A stretch of 5,050 nt of DNA, taken from Desulfobacteraceae bacterium (GTDB lineage Bacteria; Desulfobacterota; DSM-4660; Desulfatiglandales; HGW-15). A program made the translations under genes and the position numbers. The stretch spans positions 1 through 5,050 of the forward strand of contig RPPU01000368.1 of assembly GCA_003819975.1 (NCBI GenBank), read 5' to 3'. Each line of letters begins with the position of its first letter. Position 1 is the first letter of the stretch. The notes under the pieces were generated by a model. It ran no database searches. It saw only the letters and a list, made by a program, of their open reading frames with translations, and had not been told where the DNA came from. Below, piece after piece: positions 3,372-5,050 of the stretch.

Positions 3372-5050
3372 CTACCCCGGCTTCCGGCTGATCCTTCTGC
3401 TCCCGATCCAAAGAACGCCTACCGGCAACAAGCATAAAACCAGCAACCCCATTCCGGATCCCCCACCTGTGTGCATGCTCGCGATATAACAACCTCCCGC
3501 ACCGCCAACTCCAGAACCAACGGTATTATTGCTGCCTATTTGATTAATGAGTACGGAAACATTGTTGCTGCCAGAATTAGCCACAGCAATATCCAATTGA
3601 TTATCACCATTGACATCGCCAATTGCTATGGAAACAGGTGAGTCACCCGTGCCATAATTAATAGCGGCTTGAAAAGTTCCATCACCATTCCCAATTAATA
3701 CAGAAATATCGTTACTTAAGCCATTGACCACCGATAAATCAGGATGGCCATCCTTATCTAAATCTGCAATACCTAACGAGTTAGGATTCATGCCGCAATC
3801 ATAATTAACTGCCTTCTGAAAGGTTCCATCACTATTACCCAAAAGAACTGATACATCATTACTGTCTGGATTTGCTGAAACCAAATCTAAGTGACCATCA
3901 CCATTTAAATCACCCAAAGTTATAAAATATGGTCGTGTGCCCAAATCGTATAAAATAGGATCTTGGAAAGTTCCGTCACCATTTCCAAAATGCAGCGCAA
4001 TATTTTTAGTGCCCCAATTAGCTAAAGCCAAATCCAAACTACCATCGCCATTAAAATCGGCTACAGTTACACAATAAGGATTCCAACCGCCCGCTCTATA
4101 ATAAACAGGGGCCTGAAAAGTGCCATCGCCATTACCAATAAAAACAGAAAATTCACGAAAATCATTTGCTACAACCAAATCCATATAGCTATCATTATTA
4201 AAATCACCCGAAGCGATTGAAAGCGGATGTTTGTTCATATCAACACTATAATTTACTGCATTTTGAAATGTCCCATCTCCATTCCCTAAAAGGACGGAAA
4301 TATTATCACTATACTCATTCGCAACAGCCAAATCAATATACCCATCGGCGTTCAAATCTCCAAACGTCACCGATAAAGGAAAGCCTCCAACATTATAATT
4401 TATAGCAGCCGAATATAAACCATCCTTAGTGCTGAGGATAACTGATACAGTTCCGTTTCCTTCAGCTCCATTTCCTTGATTCAATACAATCATATCTGGA
4501 CGTTTATCGCCATTTAAATCCCGTAAAGAAACATAAGAAGGCCGACCACTGACATCATAAAGGATTGGAAGCGGGTAAGTTCCGTTGCCATTACCTAAGA
4601 GCACTGACACGCTATTACTCTGGAAATTTGCAACAACCAAATCCGGATGGCCATCACCGTTCAAGTCATTAGATGCAACTGAAACCGGTGTGTTTCCCGC
4701 GCCATAATAAGCAGCTGCCCCGAATGTCCCATCTCCTTTCCCTAAAAGCACAGAAACATTGTTCTCCCAAATAAACATATTCGTCACAACCAGATCTTGA
4801 ACTCCATCGCCGTTCAAATCGCTTAAAATCACAGAAGACGGGTTTGTTCCTGCTGAATAGTTGACGCCTGGCTGGAAAGTCCCATCTCCATTTCCAATGA
4901 ACACAGACACATTAACGCTATTATTTGTTACAACTATGTCCAAATATCCATCATCGTTCAAATCTCCAAGCGCAAGGTTATTGGCCCCATAGTCGTCTCT
5001 GTAGCTAATGGGGGCATTGAAAGTTCCGTCGCCATGACCTATACAAACAA
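3372..5050 (-). CDS. FG-GAP/VCBS repeat protein with C-terminal anchor, 5' end outside the window
   Basis: The reading frame is open to the right edge, so the gene is partial; 558 residues are visible. A TTG at 4959-4961 is an internal Leu of the repeat, not a start. Nearly all of it is tandem FG-GAP/VCBS repeats of 48-54 residues. Each has a G-N-G-D-G-T-F turn, a strand pair, and a calcium-loop-like D-x-N-x-D-G motif followed by D-L-V-V-A-N. Ten such loops start at residues 29, 77, 128, 177, 231, 282, 331, 380, 429 and 478. Loops 4 (DLNGDK), 6 (DFNNDS) and 10 (DVNGDN) have lost the final Gly, and loop 9 is DLDKDG. Such repeats form integrin-like beta-propeller blades and occur in secreted proteins. 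The C terminus has GGAGGCYIAS (515-524), a hydrophobic segment (534-548) and a basic tail with RR and RK, which suggests surface retention. The gene is visibly more AT-rich than the CoA-transferase genes. Ligand and role are unknown. Confidence 0.9.
   Translation of the reverse strand, partial: VCIGHGDGTFNAPISYRDDYGANNLALGDLNDDGYLDIVVTNNSVNVSVFIGNGDGTFQPGVNYSAGTNPSSVILSDLNGDGVQDLVVTNMFIWENNVSVLLGKGDGTFGAAAYYGAGNTPVSVASNDLNGDGHPDLVVANFQSNSVSVLLGNGNGTYPLPILYDVSGRPSYVSLRDLNGDKRPDMIVLNQGNGAEGNGTVSVILSTKDGLYSAAINYNVGGFPLSVTFGDLNADGYIDLAVANEYSDNISVLLGNGDGTFQNAVNYSVDMNKHPLSIASGDFNNDSYMDLVVANDFREFSVFIGNGDGTFQAPVYYRAGGWNPYCVTVADFNGDGSLDLALANWGTKNIALHFGNGDGTFQDPILYDLGTRPYFITLGDLNGDGHLDLVSANPDSNDVSVLLGNSDGTFQKAVNYDCGMNPNSLGIADLDKDGHPDLSVVNGLSNDISVLIGNGDGTFQAAINYGTGDSPVSIAIGDVNGDNQLDIAVANSGSNNVSVLINQIGSNNTVGSGVGGAGGCYIASMHTGGGSGMGLLVLCLLPVGVLWIGSRRISRKPG
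3375..3506 (-). other. C-terminal sorting-type tail of the FG-GAP protein
   Basis: The last 44 residues have a tripartite layout: a Gly-rich stretch with a single Cys (GGAGGCYIAS, 515-524), a Gly/Ser linker, a hydrophobic helix of about 15 residues (LLVLCLLPVGVLWIG, 534-548) and a short basic end (SRRISRKPG). The plan resembles CTERM-type sorting signals and the Gly-rich plus CFIATAA tails found on many secreted proteins. I cannot assign it to a named CTERM family. Confidence 0.55.

Noticed and set aside
3171..3437. Plus-strand 88-codon open frame
   Set aside because: It crosses the REP-like palindrome and the terminator of the FG-GAP gene and ends inside that gene on the other strand.
4959..4961. 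TTG as the start codon of the FG-GAP protein
   Set aside because: The frame continues upstream to the window edge with another clear repeat (GHGDGTF and LALGD), so this codon is an internal Leu.

Overview
The window looks like a chromosomal stretch of an anaerobic bacterium. Desulfobacterota (a sulfate-reducer-type lineage) is my best guess. The evidence is a glutaconate-type CoA-transferase pair, a DUF2007 protein of the form I associate with that phylum, and intergenic palindromes of a style I recall from such genomes. The taxonomy is inference; no rRNA or marker gene is present. Every gene I can support lies on the minus strand. The only clear plus-strand signal is the terminator of a gene that ends at or before the left edge.

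Layout, left to right. 1-70: a strong plus-strand intrinsic terminator. 70-264: no gene, with one stable hairpin (199-231) where a plus-strand transcript and the minus-strand trpR-like gene would converge. 265-534: a small TrpR/YerC-family DNA-binding protein with a good ribosome binding site. 535-713: spacer with two weak hairpins. 714-968: a DUF2007 (PII-like fold) protein. 969-1234: AT-rich spacer with no gene, ending in five imperfect copies of an 8-bp unit that reach the stop codon of the next gene. 1235-2023 and 2115-3095: beta and alpha subunits of a glutaconate CoA-transferase-type enzyme, transcribed alpha then beta. 3096-3371: spacer holding a near-consensus sigma70 promoter for the CoA-transferase pair, a 15-bp palindrome over its -35 box, a REP-like perfect palindrome, and a minus-strand terminator. 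3372-5050: the C-terminal part of a large FG-GAP/VCBS repeat protein that continues beyond the right edge.

The CoA-transferase pair is one functional unit: the alpha subunit and the beta subunit, which carries the catalytic Glu, together move CoA between carboxylic acids. Its mRNA should begin near position 3142. The two cistrons are separated by a 91-nt gap that is almost filled by a 28-bp imperfect inverted repeat, and the downstream gene's Shine-Dalgarno-like bases lie at the foot of that hairpin. The FG-GAP gene is separated from the pair by a terminator and is probably a secreted, surface-retained protein. The regulator and the DUF2007 protein share a direction but show no functional link to the CoA-transferase.

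I see no clear novel multi-gene system. The most unusual signals are the 8-bp-period intergenic repeats on both sides of the beta-subunit gene, the hairpin between the two subunit genes, and the palindrome embedded in the promoter.
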